Positions 63,486 to 64,000 of a stretch of DNA of 64,000 nucleotides are shown piece after piece. The position numbers and the translations under genes were made by a program. The stretch lies in assembly GCF_001646785.1 (NCBI RefSeq), contig NZ_LRRH01000058.1, positions 1 to 64,000 of the forward strand, written 5' to 3'. The notes under the pieces were generated by a model. The model saw only the letters and a list, made by a program, of their open reading frames with translations, did not search any database and was not told the origin of the DNA. Source of the DNA: Rhodococcus phenolicus (GTDB taxonomy: Bacteria; Actinomycetota; Actinomycetes; Mycobacteriales; Mycobacteriaceae). Each line of letters opens with the position of its first letter. The stretch's first letter is position 1.

Positions 63486-63531
63486 CCCGTGCGTGGTTCT
63501 GGTAGCCGCTGCTACCGAAACCGCGCACGGG
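63486..63531. terminator. Bidirectional terminator between mhpB and the esterase
   Basis: Arms 63486-63506 and 63511-63531 (CCCGTGCG ... CGCACGGG) pair over about 18 of 21 positions around CGCT. It lies between convergent genes, immediately beyond both stops. Confidence 0.78.
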
Positions 63532-64000
63532 TCACAGGGTGCGGCGCAGGAACTCCACGATGTCACGAGCTGCGGTGTGGGCGGCGGGCGCGATGCCCGG
63601 AAGTGCCGCGAATCCGTGGATCGTGTCGGGATAGTCGTGGTGGTCGGCCGCGACGCCCGCCGCGCGCAATGTGGCGGCGTAGCGGAAACCGTGGTCGCGC
63701 AACGGATCGTGCCCGGCGGTGAGGATCAGCGCGGGCGGCAGCGACTCGTGTGAGGCGGCCCGGATCGGGGAGGCCCGCCAGTCCTCGGTGCCGTAACCGT
63801 CGCCGAGATACAGCCGCCCGAACGTCCGCATCTGCTTCGACGTGAGCAGCGGGGCGTTCGCATTGGCGGCCTCGGACGGCCACCGCTCGTACATCTCGAC
63901 CGCCGGGTAGACGAGCACCTGGGCGCGCAGCGCGGGGCCGTCGGCGTCGCGGGCGTGCAGGGCCGCGACCGCCGCGAGGTTCCCGCCGGCGCTGTCGCCC
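63532..64000 (-). CDS. HSL-family alpha/beta hydrolase (esterase), partial
   Basis: The frame is open to the right edge and contains the nucleophile motif GDSAGGNLAAVAALHARD near 63955-63999, then YPAVEMYERWPSEAANANAP, Asp of LTAGHDPLRDHG and His of TIHGFAALPG. These are the catalytic triad regions of hormone-sensitive-lipase-type carboxylesterases. Only the C-terminal ~155 residues are present; the HGGG motif and start lie beyond the window. Function: ester hydrolysis, substrate unknown. Confidence 0.88.
   Translation of the reverse strand, partial: GDSAGGNLAAVAALHARDADGPALRAQVLVYPAVEMYERWPSEAANANAPLLTSKQMRTFGRLYLGDGYGTEDWRASPIRAASHESLPPALILTAGHDPLRDHGFRYAATLRAAGVAADHHDYPDTIHGFAALPGIAPAAHTAARDIVEFLRRTL

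Overview
The window reads as a piece of chromosome from a high-GC mycolic-acid actinomycete, most likely Rhodococcus or a close relative. The signs are very GC-rich codons, many GTG starts, a resuscitation-promoting factor behind a ydaO-type riboswitch, an XPB-type DNA helicase, F420/FMN luciferase-like monooxygenases, a SigJ-type ECF sigma factor and an mhp-type aromatic pathway. From memory, the order marR / MFS / DUF2771 / cold-shock / YccF / rpf / helicase-associated protein / XPB / dapC resembles the Rv0858c-Rv0882 neighbourhood of Mycobacterium tuberculosis, so the core here is ancestral with accessory cassettes inserted. No tRNA, rRNA, CRISPR array or intact insertion sequence was seen.

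Layout. 1-12.2 kb: a frameshifted marR, a purine permease, small membrane proteins, a coupled run of DUF3027, Hsp90-like ATPase and PAP2 phosphatase, a glutaminyl-cyclase-like lipoprotein, MFS plus DUF2771, a cold-shock protein, YccF, and rpf with a CRP-type site and a c-di-AMP riboswitch. 12.2-25 kb: the helicase-associated WYL protein and XPB helicase, separated by a molybdopterin oxidoreductase and a first organosulfur cassette (ROK regulator, Cys-rich leader peptide, SsuABC-type transporter, FMN monooxygenase). 25-31 kb: a citrate-type two-component system with a CitMHS transporter, and small housekeeping genes. 30.2-36.9 kb: a second organosulfur cassette with its own Cys-rich leader, plus an MFS exporter and an F420-type monooxygenase. 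37-45 kb: a two-subunit GMC dehydrogenase, an ArsR-VOC pair with an obvious operator, an ECF41 sigma factor (sigJ) with its VOC and carboxymuconolactone-decarboxylase partners and a matching ECF41 promoter, dapC, and an AraC regulator. 45-50 kb: a zinc alcohol dehydrogenase, an orphan ectoine hydroxylase, a MerR unit, and DAHP synthase behind an aromatic-rich leader peptide. 50.1-54.8 kb: a patch of IS256 and IS5 relics and broken genes enclosing a saccharopine-dehydrogenase-like gene and cinA. 54.8-57.2 kb: PadR/DUF1048/ABC exporter under a long palindrome. 57.3-63.5 kb: a 3-(3-hydroxyphenyl)propionate-type module (AAHS transporter, IclR regulator, mhpA, mhpC, mhpB). The window ends inside an HSL-family esterase.

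The most striking theme is ribosome-mediated control by tiny leader ORFs too short for normal annotation. Two separate sulfur-scavenging operons each begin with a short ORF ending in Cys codons (both close with TGT TGT CGC TGA), followed by the same three-segment pairing pattern, and the DAHP synthase gene is preceded by a 22-codon ORF carrying Tyr-Phe-Trp-Phe. A second theme is leaderless starts: several genes have a TANNNT -10 element 5-7 nt before the start codon. The functional statements rest on reading motifs and family knowledge; no search or alignment was run.
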